A DNA stretch of 64,000 bases, taken from Tenrec ecaudatus. Its lineage: Eukaryota > Chordata > Mammalia > Afrosoricida > Tenrecidae. The stretch covers positions 122,296,070-122,360,069 of the forward strand of contig NC_134532.1 of assembly GCF_050624435.1 (NCBI RefSeq), read 5' to 3'. The notes under the pieces were generated by a model. That model did not search any database and had not been told where the DNA came from. It saw nothing but the letters and a program-made list of their open reading frames with translations. A program made the translations under genes and the position numbers. Within the stretch, counting starts at the first letter, position 1. Each line of letters opens with the position of its first letter. Shown here one piece after another: positions 11,315-22,595 of this stretch.

Positions 11315-11730
11315 CTCTTTCCCTGAGGAGCAGCTCGCAGGGTGTGGGTTGAGCCACTGACCTCGCGGTTAGCCTGACATAACATGCTTGTTTCTTATTC
11401 TTTCAGCCATTGGTTTTTAATCTTTCCTTTCTTATTTTCTCTCTTCCCGGTTCCCTTCTTCCTTCCTCTCCATCCTTCCTTCTATTGTTTTTTCAGATGT
11501 CAATATAGAATCCCTTCTTCATATTAAATCTCACATTCAATCTAGTATTAAAAATACATAAAAATCAGTGCTGCTTCAGCAAAATGTGTGCTGTGGGGAG
11601 GAACTCTAGAACATTCCCTGGAGATGGCACCCGAGGGCCCCCTGTGGCTTCCCTTGGGATTCTTTGAAACAGCGCAGACTGAAAGTGTAGAAACCAGGGA
11701 GCCAGTGTTGCATTTTCCGCGGAGACGCTG
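11315..11730. other. intergenic, nothing recognised
   Basis: Pyrimidine-rich stretch at 11395-11490, otherwise unremarkable. Confidence 0.5.
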
Positions 11731-11734
11731 TCGT

Positions 11735-11895
11735 TTAGTGCCTGTGGGCCTCTCGAAGTTATCTAACCTTGTGGGGCTCATTTTCTCCTTTGTAACCCAG
11801 AGTTAATAATAACTTCCAGAGAGATCGTAGCCACTAGAAACTAAGTGTTTGGCACAGTGCCTGCTCTGTGGGTGCTGATATCAATGGTTGTCAAG
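11735..11895 (+). repeat. MIR
   Basis: CTCGAAGTTATCTAACCTTGTGGGGCTCATTTTCTCCTTTGTAA and GTGTTTGGCACAGTGCCTGCTCTGTGGGTGCT follow the MIR consensus order (AAGTTACTTAACCTCTCTGAGCCTCAGTTTCC... GCTTAGCACAGTGCCTGGCACATAGTAGGTGCT). It is ancient and diverged. Confidence 0.75.
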
Positions 11896-11962
11896 TTAGA
11901 AACCATGAGGTTGAGCAAACAAAGCCTTGTTGCCAAGCCCAAAGTTCCAAACTCCCAAGCTT

Positions 11963-12162
11963 ATTGTTGTGGTGTCATGGAGTAGATTCCAACTCATAGT
12001 GATCCCACAGAACAGCGTGGACCGGTCCTACATGGTTTCCAAGACTGAAATCTTTGTGAGAGCAGGTTCCTAGGTTTTTTCTCTGAGCCGCTGGTGGGTT
12101 TAAACTGCCAACCTTTCTGCTTGCCAGCCAAGTACATAACCATTGTGCAACCAGGGCCCCAT
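11963..12162 (-). repeat. AfroSINE
   Basis: Complete reverse copy from GTCATGGAGTAGATTCCAACTCATAGTGATCCC to AACCATTGTGCAACCAGGGCCCC. The last part is the complemented tRNA-like head. Confidence 0.85.
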
Positions 12163-12616
12163 CCAAACTTCTTATAAGATCTGTATTGAAGACTGGATCC
12201 TTGAGTGGCTCGAGTACCAGGTTTAGAAGAGCCGCAGTACTGCTTGTGTCAGCCGCCATGAGGAGGTACTGCAGCCCTACCTCGTGGTCTGTCTGGATCC
12301 TGCCTCTGGCTGGCTCTGGATCTCTGAGAACACCGAGTTCTACCCAAGACTCCTCAGTCTAGAAATACACATTTTCTCTTGTCTCCACTCAAACAGGCGC
12401 TGTTGGGTGCAAAAAAGTAAGGCATACGGTCTCTCCTCCCTGTATTCAGCCTGGCACAGTCTGCAGGATCTCAAGGTCAATGCCCCTGCTCCAACTCTGG
12501 AGTGCTGGAAAACCAGCTAGTGTTTTGTTTTTTTTTGCCTCTTAAAACTCCTGATGGCATGCATTTCCCATTCCATTTGGATTAAGTCATAACTATGGCA
12601 CATTTTTTGTAGCTAT
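12163..12616. other. intergenic, nothing recognised
   Basis: No gene or named repeat; T-rich run at 12522-12536. Confidence 0.5.
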
Positions 12617-12621
12617 TTACC

Positions 12622-13144
12622 TGAGATAGTTAAGGTTTATTGTGCCAACCTGGCCAATAAACACATATGGGATTAATTGAAGGGCAGAATGATACATGGC
12701 TTGGTGAGTCTCACCTTTCTAGTTCTCAGGTCTCTTGTTCTCTGATGGCCAGACCAGGTTGCAGCTGCCTTAGCCAGTTCCCTGCTTCAGGTGGCAAGCC
12801 TCACTTCCTGCGAAACATTCCTGAAGAGAAGCCACATGAACCTACCCCGATGCAGCCCTGGGTGCTGGAGCAGCCATGTGGAGACCCCTGCCAGCACTGA
12901 GATGCTTACATGCTCACTGATCCAGCTTTCCTCCTGCAGTTGGCATCATTGCATGTGTTTTGTGAGATGGAGGAGGACTTTGTAGATCGGTGTCAGACAT
13001 ATGGGCTAATGCTGGATGTATGGGCTTGGACAGCATTGGGTTGGGATGCTTTCTTAATGCACACTTAACCTTTGTATAAAACTCTCTCCTATATACATAT
13101 GATTTTCTGTGGATTTATTTCACTAATGTACCCAGAATAACACA
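12622..13144 (+). mobile_element. solo LTR, ERV-L-like family
   Basis: 523 bp, from TGAGATAGTTAAGG to AGAATAACACA. Flanking pentamers are TTACC (12617-12621) and TTACT (13145-13149), a 4/5 match. A TATA-like TATAAAAC lies about 65 bp before the 3' end, which sets the sense strand. It is nearly the same length as, and collinear with, the copy at 31059-31580. Confidence 0.85.
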
Positions 13145-13204
13145 TTACTTTTTCTGAAAAAGTGAATTCATTCAGTTTTCTTTCTCTCTCTCTCTTTCTT
13201 TTCA

Positions 13205-14815
13205 TTTTATTGGTGGCTTGTACAGCTCTTTTCACACTCCATCCATCCATCCACTGTATTAAGCACATGTGTACATATGTTGCCATCATCATTTTGAAAA
13301 CATTTCTTTCTGCTTGAGCTCTTGGTATCAGCTCCTCATTTCCCCTCCTCTCTCCCTCATAAACCCCTGATAATTTAGAAATTATTACTATTTTGTCATG
13401 TCTTACACTGACTAATGTCTCCCTTCACTCATTTTTCTGTTGTCTGTCCTTCTGGGAGGGGTTTTATGTAGCTCATTGTGATTGGGTCCCTCTTTCTCCT
13501 TACCCCTCCCCTTACCTTCCTGGTATCACTACTCTCATTATTGGTCCTGAGGGGTTTATCTGTCCTGGATTTCCTGTGTTTCCAGTTCTTATCTGTACCA
13601 GTGTACATACTCTGGTCTAGCCGGATTTGTAAGGTAGAATTGGGATCATGATAGTGGGGGTGGGGAAAAGCATTAAAGAACTAGAGGAAACTTGTATGTT
13701 TCATTGGTGCTATGCTGCATCCTGACTGGCTCGTCTCTTCCTTGTGACCCTTTTGTAAGAGGATGTCCAATTGTCTACAGGTGGGCTTTGGGCCTCCACT
13801 ACCTCCCCCTTATTCACATTGATATGATTTTTTGTCCTGGGTCTTTGATGCCTGATACCTGATCCCATCGACACCTCATGATCACACAGGCTGGTGTGCT
13901 TTTTCCATGTGGGCTTTGTTGCTTCTCAGCTAGATGACCACTTATTTATCTTCAAGTCTTTAAGACCCCAGATGCTATGTCTTTAGATAGCTGGGCACCA
14001 TCAGATTTCTTCACCATACTTATGCACCCATTTTGTCTTCAGCGATCATGTCGGGAGGGTGAGCATCATAGAACACCAGGTTGTTAGAACAAAGTGTTCT
14101 TGCATTGAGGGTGTACTTGAGTAGAGAGAGGCCCGATGTCCATCTGCTGCCTTAATACTTACATATAAAAACATGGACCTAGATCTACTTCTCTATCACT
14201 GTATATAAACATATTTACATATGTAAATACCTGTATTTTAGACCTCTATAAATGTCCTTTGCCTCCTAGTTCTTTCCTCTATTTTCTTTTACTTTTCTCT
14301 TGTCCCACTATCATGTTCAGCCTTCATTCAGATTTCAGTAATTCCTCCGAGTTACATTGCCCTTGATCAAGCCTTACCAGGAATTCTACTCCTGCGTCAC
14401 CATAAATTTTAGATCACTTGTTATTCCTTTGTCCCTGGGTTTGTTAACACCCACTTCCTTCCCCCACCCCCCACTCCCCCTCTGCCATGTCCCGCCCCCG
14501 GAACTGTTGGTCCATTGTTTTCTCCTCCTGATTGTTTACCCTGCCTGTCTTATCTAGATAGACATGCAGAGAAAATAATAAGCACAACAACAAGACAGAG
14601 TGAAACAAAACAACGACAACAGAAGAACACAACGACAAAAAGTCAAAAAGCCTATAAATAGTTCCAGGTCCGTTTGTTGACCTTTAGAAGTGTTTTCCAG
14701 TTGAGTCTGATGGGGCTCCATGCCCTGGTCCTAAAGTTTATTTTTGGTATTCCCCAGGCACTCTTTGCTCCTCTTGCTGCTCTGTTGCACACCCTTAGCA
14801 TTTCACCCTGGTTTC
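13205..14815 (-). repeat. family A LINE-like 3' end, long copy
   Basis: One of the longest copies, about 1.6 kb. It extends past the CACCATCAGATTTCTTCACC block into TGAGCATCATAGAACACCAGG, the TATATAAACATATTTACATATG tract, GTCCCACTATCATGTTCAGCC, the CCTATAAATAGTTCC block and CTGCTCTGTTGCACACCC. No long ORF exists on either strand, so this part of the element is untranslated. Downstream ORFs in Pro-rich frames are not genes. Confidence 0.85.
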
Positions 14816-16080
14816 AGTTTTCTTTTATTTGTTCATTAGTATAACAAATAGGTGTTGAGCATATAATAAGTATGTGCTAAGCATGGAAAATATACCTAGA
14901 GACCAGCCTGCAAAACCAAACATATGCATACTGGTGCTCAAAGGGTATTTTGTGTGCAAAGTAGTAGCCAGCTTCGAAATGTGCTTGTGTCTTTCCAGGG
15001 TGACTTAGGTGGCCCTGCCAAAGCCATCTGCTCTGGAGCAGAAAGAGTACTTAATAGGCAAAGGCAGCTGCCAGCCTAAGCTTCAATGTGCTCTTTTGTT
15101 CCCTCCAAGATGACCTGGTGTGACCACCTTTCTAGGTAAAGAGGATTCTATCTCCATTTGACAGTAAATCTTCAACCCACAAAAAGAGGTCATGTCAACC
15201 TGGCTGACTCTAAATCACAGGGGACAGAATATTTATGACCTAATTCTTCCAAGCAAAGACCAGAGTGTTGATGGCTCAGACAGATGAGTCCAAGTGAGTT
15301 TGGTTTGGAATTTAGAGGTTTGTTATTAGTGATTTGGTATTACTGATGTGAAGAAGGATAATATTTCAGAAATACTGACATGTGCTCATTTTCCACTGAT
15401 ATTTTAGATACAGTGAAAAAAAAATGTGGCTAACCCCCAGGAAGGCGGTGAAGGCAGGAATGAAGGTACAGGCGTTGGAGAATAATGGGGAATTAAATGT
15501 TTTAAACTCAAGGTTTTCCTCTCTTGGGAAATAAGAACTTAAAATAGAAATTAATTTTGCAACAGAAAAAGATGGTCTCTTCCCCATACACTTGTGGGGT
15601 GAACGTTGTAATTGCCTTGATAGTTTTAGAGACATGCTGAAATTAAGGTCTTCTAACGGTAACTGCTCAACAATAGGTAAATTTGGTAATTTTTTAATAG
15701 TAAAGGCAAATACAAGGCATTTGTAAGAAATCTGAAAATGCAGACTCCCCCCCCCCCAAAAAAGGAAAAATGATTCCTTGATGACATTTGTGCATGTGTC
15801 CTTCTGATATTTCTAAATGCATGTTTTAAACTATAGTTGAAATTACACCACAGATAACAAGGGAAAATATATTCCTAAAAATAAGTCAGTTTTGCAAGTA
15901 GAAGACAAAGAAACCATCAATCTCAACAAGGTTTGGGTGGTGGGGTAGAAATATTTAATAAAATGTTTGAAGTAAATTCTTACCTATTGGTAATTAATTA
16001 CAGTGAATATAAATGAACTAAATATTCTAGTCAAGATATGGTGGTAGATGGGACTGAAAATATGCCACATCTACTATGTG
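14816..16080. other. intergenic, nothing recognised
   Basis: No gene or named repeat. A C11 run followed by A-rich sequence lies at 15747-15775. Confidence 0.5.
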
Positions 16081-16084
16081 GTCT

Positions 16085-16325
16085 GGTCTCTCCTGACAAA
16101 GAGAGACCAGTCCCTGGAGAAGGACATCTATCACACATGGTAAAGAAGAGGGGCAGTGAGAAAGAGGAAGCTCCCTCCGCCCCCTGCCATGAGATGAATT
16201 GACAGCAAAGCTGCAACAAGGGGCTCAGGCGTAGACACAGGATGGCACAGGACCATGCAGTGTTTCTTTCTGTTGTGCACAGCGTAGCTATGGGTCAGCT
16301 CTGACCCATGGCACCCAACAACATA
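16085..16325 (+). repeat. RTE (BovB-type) 3' end
   Basis: GACCAGTCCCTGGAGAAGGACATC, GATGGCACAGGACCATGCAG, GTTCTGTTGTGCACAGCGTAGC-like sequence and a terminal GCACCCAACAACA match the afrotherian RTE 3' end. The last ~60 bp are the same sequence type as the AfroSINE tail, as expected if the SINE borrows the RTE 3' end for mobilisation. Confidence 0.75.
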
Positions 16326-16945
16326 TGTTGTCTACAAGGGGCACACCTTATGTCCAGGTAAGTAAAGAAAGTGTAGGAGGGAGGCACTCAACATAACAAG
16401 TAAAAAGTAATACAAAGCAAACTGGAGTGGCAATAATAATCTATGCCAGTAAACTTTAAGTCAAAATTTATCATATACATTACTTTTTAAAGATAGATAA
16501 AACCATTTAAAAAGTGAATAATAAAACCGAATACTTGCATTATATTGACCATTTGGAACTAACAGTCACAGATCACACCACTCCACTGCATGTGTGTTCA
16601 GTGTGACATTGCCTCACATATTTTGGATGTGTTGTCAGGAGAGACCAGTCCCTGGAAAGGACGGCCTGCTTGGTACAACAACATATTTTATTACTAACCT
16701 AACTCGGTTGAATATAAAATGTTCAGAAAATAATCCTAAACAGGAATAGTCACTATTAATATATTTAGCTCTGAAATTATGTATTTTACCTCTAAAAATT
16801 CTTTTTCTTTATTTTTAAAATGGGAAGAGTAAAGGTATCTTTCTTGGAGGCTGGTAAAACATATTGCTTATAAATTTGAAATGTTCTGAGAGTTCCTGGG
16901 TTATTGTAAGCTTTCATTAAACACATACTCTTTTACATGGGTTTC
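16326..16945. other. intergenic; short RTE scrap at 16600-16680
   Basis: GTTGTCAGGAGAGACCAGTCCCTGGAAAGGAC at 16632-16663 is a + strand RTE segment of the same kind as the copy at 16085-16325. The rest is AT-rich and unassigned. Confidence 0.5.
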
Positions 16946-16949
16946 TGTC

Positions 16950-18200
16950 AAATTGGTTCCATATTCTTCACCAGCATTATCTTCAAGGTTCAACTTTTAC
17001 ATGCATCTGAGGCAATGGAAAACGCCATGAGTTGGGTCAGGCACACCCTAGTCCTGCAAGTAACTTGCTTGTGCTCAGTACCCTAAAGAGGTCTTGTGCT
17101 GGATATTTACCCAATGCAATGTGTCTTTTGATCTCTTGACTGCCGCATCCATGAACATTGATGGTGGATCCAAGTCCGACAACAGCCTTGACAGATTCAA
17201 CCTTTTCTCCATTTATCATGAAAATTCTTATTGGTCCAGTTGTGAGGATTTTGGTTTTCTTTACGTTGAGTTGTAAATCATACCAAAGGCTGCAACCCTT
17301 GCTCGTCGATGGCAAGTGCTTCGATTCACTTTCAGCAAGCAAGTTTGTGTCATCTGCATCTCACGGGCTGTCGGTCAGCCTTCCTCCAATCTCGATGACA
17401 CAATCGTCTTCATAGAATCCAGTTTCTCTGATGATTTCTCTGCACACAGATTGAATAAATATGATGAGAGGATACAATCCTGAAGCAGCCATTTCCTGAC
17501 TTTTAATCAGGTGATATGTCCTACTCTATTTGCACAACTACCTCTTGATCCGTGTGCATGTTCTGCACAAGCACAATCAAGTGTCCTGGAACTTTCATGT
17601 GCTCAAGGTTATCCATAGTTTGTTATGATCCACCAGTCTGATGCCTCAGCACAGTCAATAACACACAAGTAAACATCTTCCTGGTATCCTCTACTTTCAG
17701 CCAAGATCTATCTGATAACAGCTATGACGTCCCTTATTCCATGTCCTCTTTTAAATCCAACCTGAATTTCTGGCAGCTCCTTGTCAATGGACTGCTTCAA
17801 CCATTGTGGGATGATCTTCAGCAAAATTTTACTAGCATGTGATATCAATTATATTATTCTATAGTTTGAACATTCTGTTGGGTCCTATTTCTCTGGAGTG
17901 GGGACAATGGATCTCTTCCAGGCAGCTGGTCAAGTGGCTGTCTTCCAAATTTCCTGGCATAGATGAGTGAGGACTTCTAGTACTTCATATGCATGTTGAA
18001 ATATTTCCATTGGTATTACATCAATTCCTGGAGCCTTGTTTTTGACTACTGCAACTTGAACATCTTCCTTCAGCACCACTGGTTCTTGCTATACGCTACC
18101 TCCTGAAGGGTAGGATGCTGACTAGTTGTTGTTGTTTTTTACAGTAACTCTGTGTATTCTTTCCATCTTCTTTTGATGATTTCTGTGCCATTCTTGCATG
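16950..18200 (-). pseudogene. RTE (BovB-type) LINE reverse transcriptase, decayed
   Basis: A minus-strand fragment of the RTE polyprotein. The frame at 17342-17037 reads KKTKILTTGPIRIFMINGEK, then VGLGSTI and SQEIKRHIALGK. These correspond to the connection region after the RT palm in BovB-type elements (SKIMASGPITSW... FLGSKI... HEIKRRLLLGR). Continuing toward 18200 the nucleotide sequence matches upstream RT segments, such as the complement of ATCCAACCTGAATTTCTGGCAG at about 17757 and of ATTCCTGGAGCCTTGTTTTTG at about 18025. Stops and frameshifts break it throughout. It is a dead copy. Confidence 0.8.
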
Positions 18201-19930
18201 GTGGGTATATATTTTAGATAATGGGAAATCAATCTTTGTAATTTTTATTGCTTTTTCACCTGAATAAGGTTTAATTGTTCAGTTTTCAATATCATTTTCC
18301 ATGCTAATAGACACAAATCTATGCTATACTTTGAATAACTACAGTGGTCATTCCTATGACTATATGAATTGTATGAGGCGTCCACGTAGCAAACATACTT
18401 TTGAACGATTATATAATGGAATACATAATATTCCATTCAATGGATTTACTCTAGTGTACTTAGCAACATATTATCTCTAGTTACAATCAGTTATAACCTT
18501 ACTGCCTGGGGAAAATGAAATCATATAAACAGTGGTAAAATATATATCTACAAGTCTCTGCCAATTCTCTCTTTTTTCCTGAATTTCAAACTCTCTTCAA
18601 AGGTCCCTCCATTCATTTGTAGGCAACCCCATGGGATTCATCCTATAATGGAAGCAATACACGGAGCAGAAATGTGGGAGGCAGTTCCCTGGGGACACCG
18701 CAGTGAAGAAAAGCAGACACAATGGTTACTCTGCTGACATTTCCAATACAATGAGGGAAGAAGGACTAGGAATCAGACAATCACCAAAGCGTGCCACATC
18801 GCGTTCAGGCCGTGAGGGAAGAAGTAAAGACGGCTGTGAGGACTGATGGCAAAGGGACTTGACCTCGTTGCTCCTTTGTAAGATGCTCTTCGCAGTGAGA
18901 AGAGGGTCAGAGGTATGGGGAAAGATGTTTACAGAAGGGAGACACGTACAGCAAAGGCAAAGCTCTGTGGCAGGAGGGAATTCCAAGCACTTCAGAAACT
19001 GGAGAAAGTTCGTGCTGGCGGTTCCCAGCTTGTGGCCATCAAGAATCCATACCCACTACACCCCCAGGACATGCCCCCCTAAATATCGGTATTCGCATGC
19101 TGGGGTACCAGCTGTGACCCGTCACAACATTGTTTGGTTTTGTTGCTGGTGTTTTTTTACTACTAATAATGCTACACTGAGTGTATTGTATAGAATATTT
19201 TTATAATTTTTCTAGCCTCCAGAAACACCTCTTTTCTTCTCCCTCTTTCTTGTCTCCATGTCTACTTCTAGAGAAAGAAGACGGAGGAAGTTCTGTGGAA
19301 CATGTTGCTTAACCTCTTACCTGCTATAGCAAAGGTTTCCAAAGCTTTTCTAGTCTAGTCTTTTTTATAGTTTACAATGCACCTGCTTCTCTGAATCTCA
19401 CAGCTACGTTATGAGATCCAGTGCATTCAAGAACTGCCTTTCCTATCCCATTCTCAGCACTAGCCACCTCTGGAAACCCAATACACTTGCGTGGGGTATT
19501 GACACACACAAGATCCTAGTTCATAGAATTCATCCTACATACCGGTAAACAGAAGCTGGGAAGGTGGAGTCATTGGTCCATAGTACATGAATGGCATGTA
19601 GTAGATCCAGGCTTTGAAACCAGACGAGCCGGTGGACAATGGATTCACGTATAAACATGACTTTGAGGAAGACGCAGGAGCAGACGGCGTTTCATTTGGT
19701 GGTACATGGAGTGGCTGTGAATCAGCATTGACCGAGCGACACCTAACAAGAACATGGCTCTAAGCTGGGAGTTGCGGTTCTCCTCCTCCTGTTTGGATCT
19801 GTCCTCCAGTTGAGTCTTTAGATTTGTGAGACTTCCTTCAACTCCCAGCTTCTTCCCAGAGCATTAAAAGCACAGTCTTAAGTGAAAGAAATAATATGAA
19901 TCAAGAAAATAAAGCATCCTCCTAGTGACT
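18201..19930. other. intergenic, nothing recognised
   Basis: AT-rich in the first part, mixed afterwards. The 115-codon frame near 18859-19206 lacks any domain or repeat signature, so I do not call it. Confidence 0.5.
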
Positions 19931-19934
19931 GGGA

Positions 19935-20105
19935 GTCCTTAAATTGTGCAAAACCAAAGGTCAGAGGCTCAAGTCCGCTCAGGTGCTTTGAAAGAGAAGC
20001 CTGGAGATCTACTTCTGAACAATAAGCCAATGAACCTATTGGAACCCAGTTATACTCTGACACACACAGGGTCACATGTCAATATCGACAACCCAGCAGC
20101 AAGCA
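19935..20105 (+). repeat. AfroSINE variant
   Basis: CAAAGGTCAGAGGCTCAAGTCCGCTCAGGTGC is the B box of the variant head. AGGCCTGGAGATCTACTTCTG-like sequence and GTTATACTCTGACACACACAGGGTCAC belong to the variant body and tail. Confidence 0.7.
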
Positions 20106-20460
20106 TGTGCGTGCTTGTTTTCAGAGCGCCTCGACATCTATGACTTCAGAAAGGCACCAAGCCCCCGGGAGGCCGTAGAACACAGCGGCTTCTACTGACA
20201 TGAGATCTTTGCCTAAGACAAGACAAGCCAGGAGAGGTCAGGTAGGAATGATGACAGAGTTGGGCAAGATTTTTCTGATATTCCTCATTCTGTCATATAG
20301 ACTGCTTGGTGGGAAGATGAAGAGATTGTCATGAAGCCTAAGGTCGGCCAGTAGGCCTGTCAGTGCTCCTGAGAGAAGTTTCTGCTCCTCTGATGGCCCT
20401 CCTCACACCTCCTGCACTTGTGCAATCTTCAGCGTTTTTTTCCCTGTTACATCCTTATAT
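20106..20460. other. intergenic, nothing recognised
   Basis: No gene or repeat assigned. Confidence 0.5.
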
Positions 20461-20464
20461 GTGG

Positions 20465-20673
20465 AGGAGCCCTGGTGGCAAACTAGCTTCCTCGTTGGGC
20501 TGCTAACCACAAGGTCAGCAGTTCAAAACCACCTGCTACTCTGCAAGATAAGATGAGGCTTTCAACTCCCAAACGAGTTACAGACTTGGAAATACACAGG
20601 GGAAGTTTCACTCAGACTTGTAGGATCGCAGCGAGTCAGAATCAATTCAATGTCAGTGAATTTGTTTGTTCTT
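20465..20673 (+). repeat. AfroSINE, full length
   Basis: A good reference copy: GAGGAGCCCTGGTGGCAAAC (head), GGGCTGCTAACCACAAGGTCAGCAGTTCAAAACC (B box), AGATGAGGCTTTCAACTCCC (body), GCGAGTCAGAATCAATTCAATG (tail) and a terminal TTTGTTTGTTC. Confidence 0.9.
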
Positions 20674-20942
20674 TAGTCCTTAACTATAATGGAATGGCTG
20701 TGTGACATGGTGCACACATTCGCTCTATGAATTAAAATATGTGCTAACTACATAAATAAACTTTGGTGGGATACTTTTCCTTTGGGGGTATTTGAATACC
20801 TACTCTGCTCTCCCAGGTGAAAGTCTGCAGGTGACAGATGACCTTGAGGAGATTCACAGGTCTTGTACATAATGTAAGTCACTAAGGTAAAATTCCATCA
20901 CTAAAGGTCAGAGTTTTTTTAACTAAAGACTATGCTTTAATT

Positions 20943-21135
20943 GAGTCCCTGGATGGTGCACTTAACAAGATTACCACTAACTGAAAGTTGGAAATGTAAG
21001 TCCTTCTCTGAGAAGAAAATTATCTAATTCTGAAAACCAGCCATTGCAAACCATAGGGAGCACGGGTCGACTCTGACGCCTACAGGATCACCCTGAGTCG
21101 GAGTGGATTGGCCTGCGACTGGCTTGATGGGTACT
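20943..21135 (+). repeat. AfroSINE variant
   Basis: GTCCCTGGATGGTGCACTTAAC is the head of the 'ccctggatggtgca' variant also seen at 21862. The tail reads CCTGAGTCGGAGTGGATTGG. Confidence 0.75.
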
Positions 21136-21139
21136 TACT

Positions 21140-21858
21140 GATGAGTCACAGAACCTCCCAATAAAATAAAGCATTTGTCGTCCACAAAACCAGGGCCTGC
21201 TCTCAGACACCAGCATGTTTTTATCACACCAGTGAATGCCATGTGTCTTCCACAAGCTGTTTCTCAGTTTTCGTTGATATCCACCTAGCTGGCCCTTGTT
21301 GTTGAATCTGGACACTGCTCCTTTTGTTGTGAACAGTTGTAAGGATGACAGGACAAAGATGGCTTTGCTTAGTCAGCCTCCTGTCGCTCCTGAACAACAA
21401 CAAGATCAGTCGCAGTTGAAAGCAGAATCTGTAAATCTCTGTGATGATGCTGAGCTTGCCAAGCCGAGCTCTCTGGCACAGCAAACGGGCTGAGCAGTGA
21501 GGGCAAGAACCTCCGGCGGCCACATTCGCTCTGCACCCTGCTCTCTGCTCCACTCAGTCGTTTTTTTCCCCATGATCATACTGCAGTCTCGGCTGAAATT
21601 TAAGAAAGACTGAAAATCAGGGACACCTGTTAGAGTTGGAAACTACGATGCTGTCTGTGTGATCATGGCTGCGAGCGAGCCCGACAGCTGCTCAAATGCC
21701 AGGCCAGGCAGACTCGCTTCAGTAGGAGCGGCTGCTCTGCTTGGGGAAAAATACAACAGAATTTCACGTTCTGGGTTGTGTATTTGTTTGATTTTGCAGA
21801 CAGAACACTTTCTTGTATTGCTGACTACACACACACACACTTGAAATAATAGTTAATT
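21140..21858. other. intergenic, nothing recognised
   Basis: It contains a short CA run at 21829-21840. A + strand frame at 21341-21493 has a fairly protein-like composition but matches no family I know and has no start or splice context. Confidence 0.45.
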
Positions 21859-21861
21859 AGG

Positions 21862-22112
21862 CATCCCTGGATGGTGCAAATTGTCTACCCCTAGCTACTA
21901 ACCAAAAGGCTGGCTGTTGAACCCACCCGGAGGAGGCCAGGTGATATGCATAAAGCGAGATCTTTGAACCAACCCACCGACTCATTGGAGAAAGAAGAAG
22001 TTTTGGCTCCTTGAGGAGATTTACAGCCTCCCCCAGAGGCACTCTACTCTTTCCTATAAGTTCACTATGAGTCACAATCAACTGGATGGTAGTGAGTCTG
22101 TTTTGGTTTTCA
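21862..22112 (+). repeat. AfroSINE variant, full length
   Basis: It starts CATCCCTGGATGGTGCAAATTG, has CTACTAACCAAAAGGCTGGCTGTTG over the B box, and ends CTATGAGTCACAATCAACTGG followed by GTTTTGGTTTT. A second partial copy (22113-22250) with GTGTCAGAATCAACTCACTGG follows directly. Confidence 0.8.
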
Positions 22113-22254
22113 GAGGCATCTCAGAAGACAATTCTGGCGATCTGCTTCTGAAAGTCCAGAGCTTAGAAATCTATGGGGACAATTCTGCTTTGTAAACATG
22201 GGGTCTCCGTGTGTCAGAATCAACTCACTGGCAACTGACAACAGTAGTAGTTAA

Positions 22255-22595
22255 TCAGAAAAGCCAGTTAAAATGAAGAATTGTTTCATAAGGTGTGTAT
22301 ACAGGAAGGCCTGTAGGGCGGACAGTAGCCTGAGCTATGACCTCCCCTTAAGAGAGCATAGGATATGGAGGACACCTCTGGGCACTTAAGGTGGGGCGTG
22401 ATCTCTCCTACCACCCTAGACAGTGGGGGGATCCAAGAAGGGAACATAGTAGATCAGCAGTGAGAGCAAAGTCATAAAGACCCAAAGGAATCCCCAAAAT
22501 AGATGTCAGACTTGGAGGGGCCGTGCCCAGAGCCCTGCCTGATCAGTGGGGAGATAGTCATAAAGACCTGGCACTATGCATGGCTCCCCCCTCCC
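22255..22595. other. intergenic, nothing recognised
   Basis: No gene or repeat assigned. Confidence 0.45.

Noticed and set aside
20465-20560. tRNA genes inside SINE heads
   Set aside because: The heads have A- and B-box-like segments but no cloverleaf or anticodon arm that would fold as a tRNA; they are SINE promoters.
21296-21493. + strand frame with a protein-like Gln/Ser-rich composition
   Set aside because: Only 65 codons, no ATG-rich or splice context, no known family.
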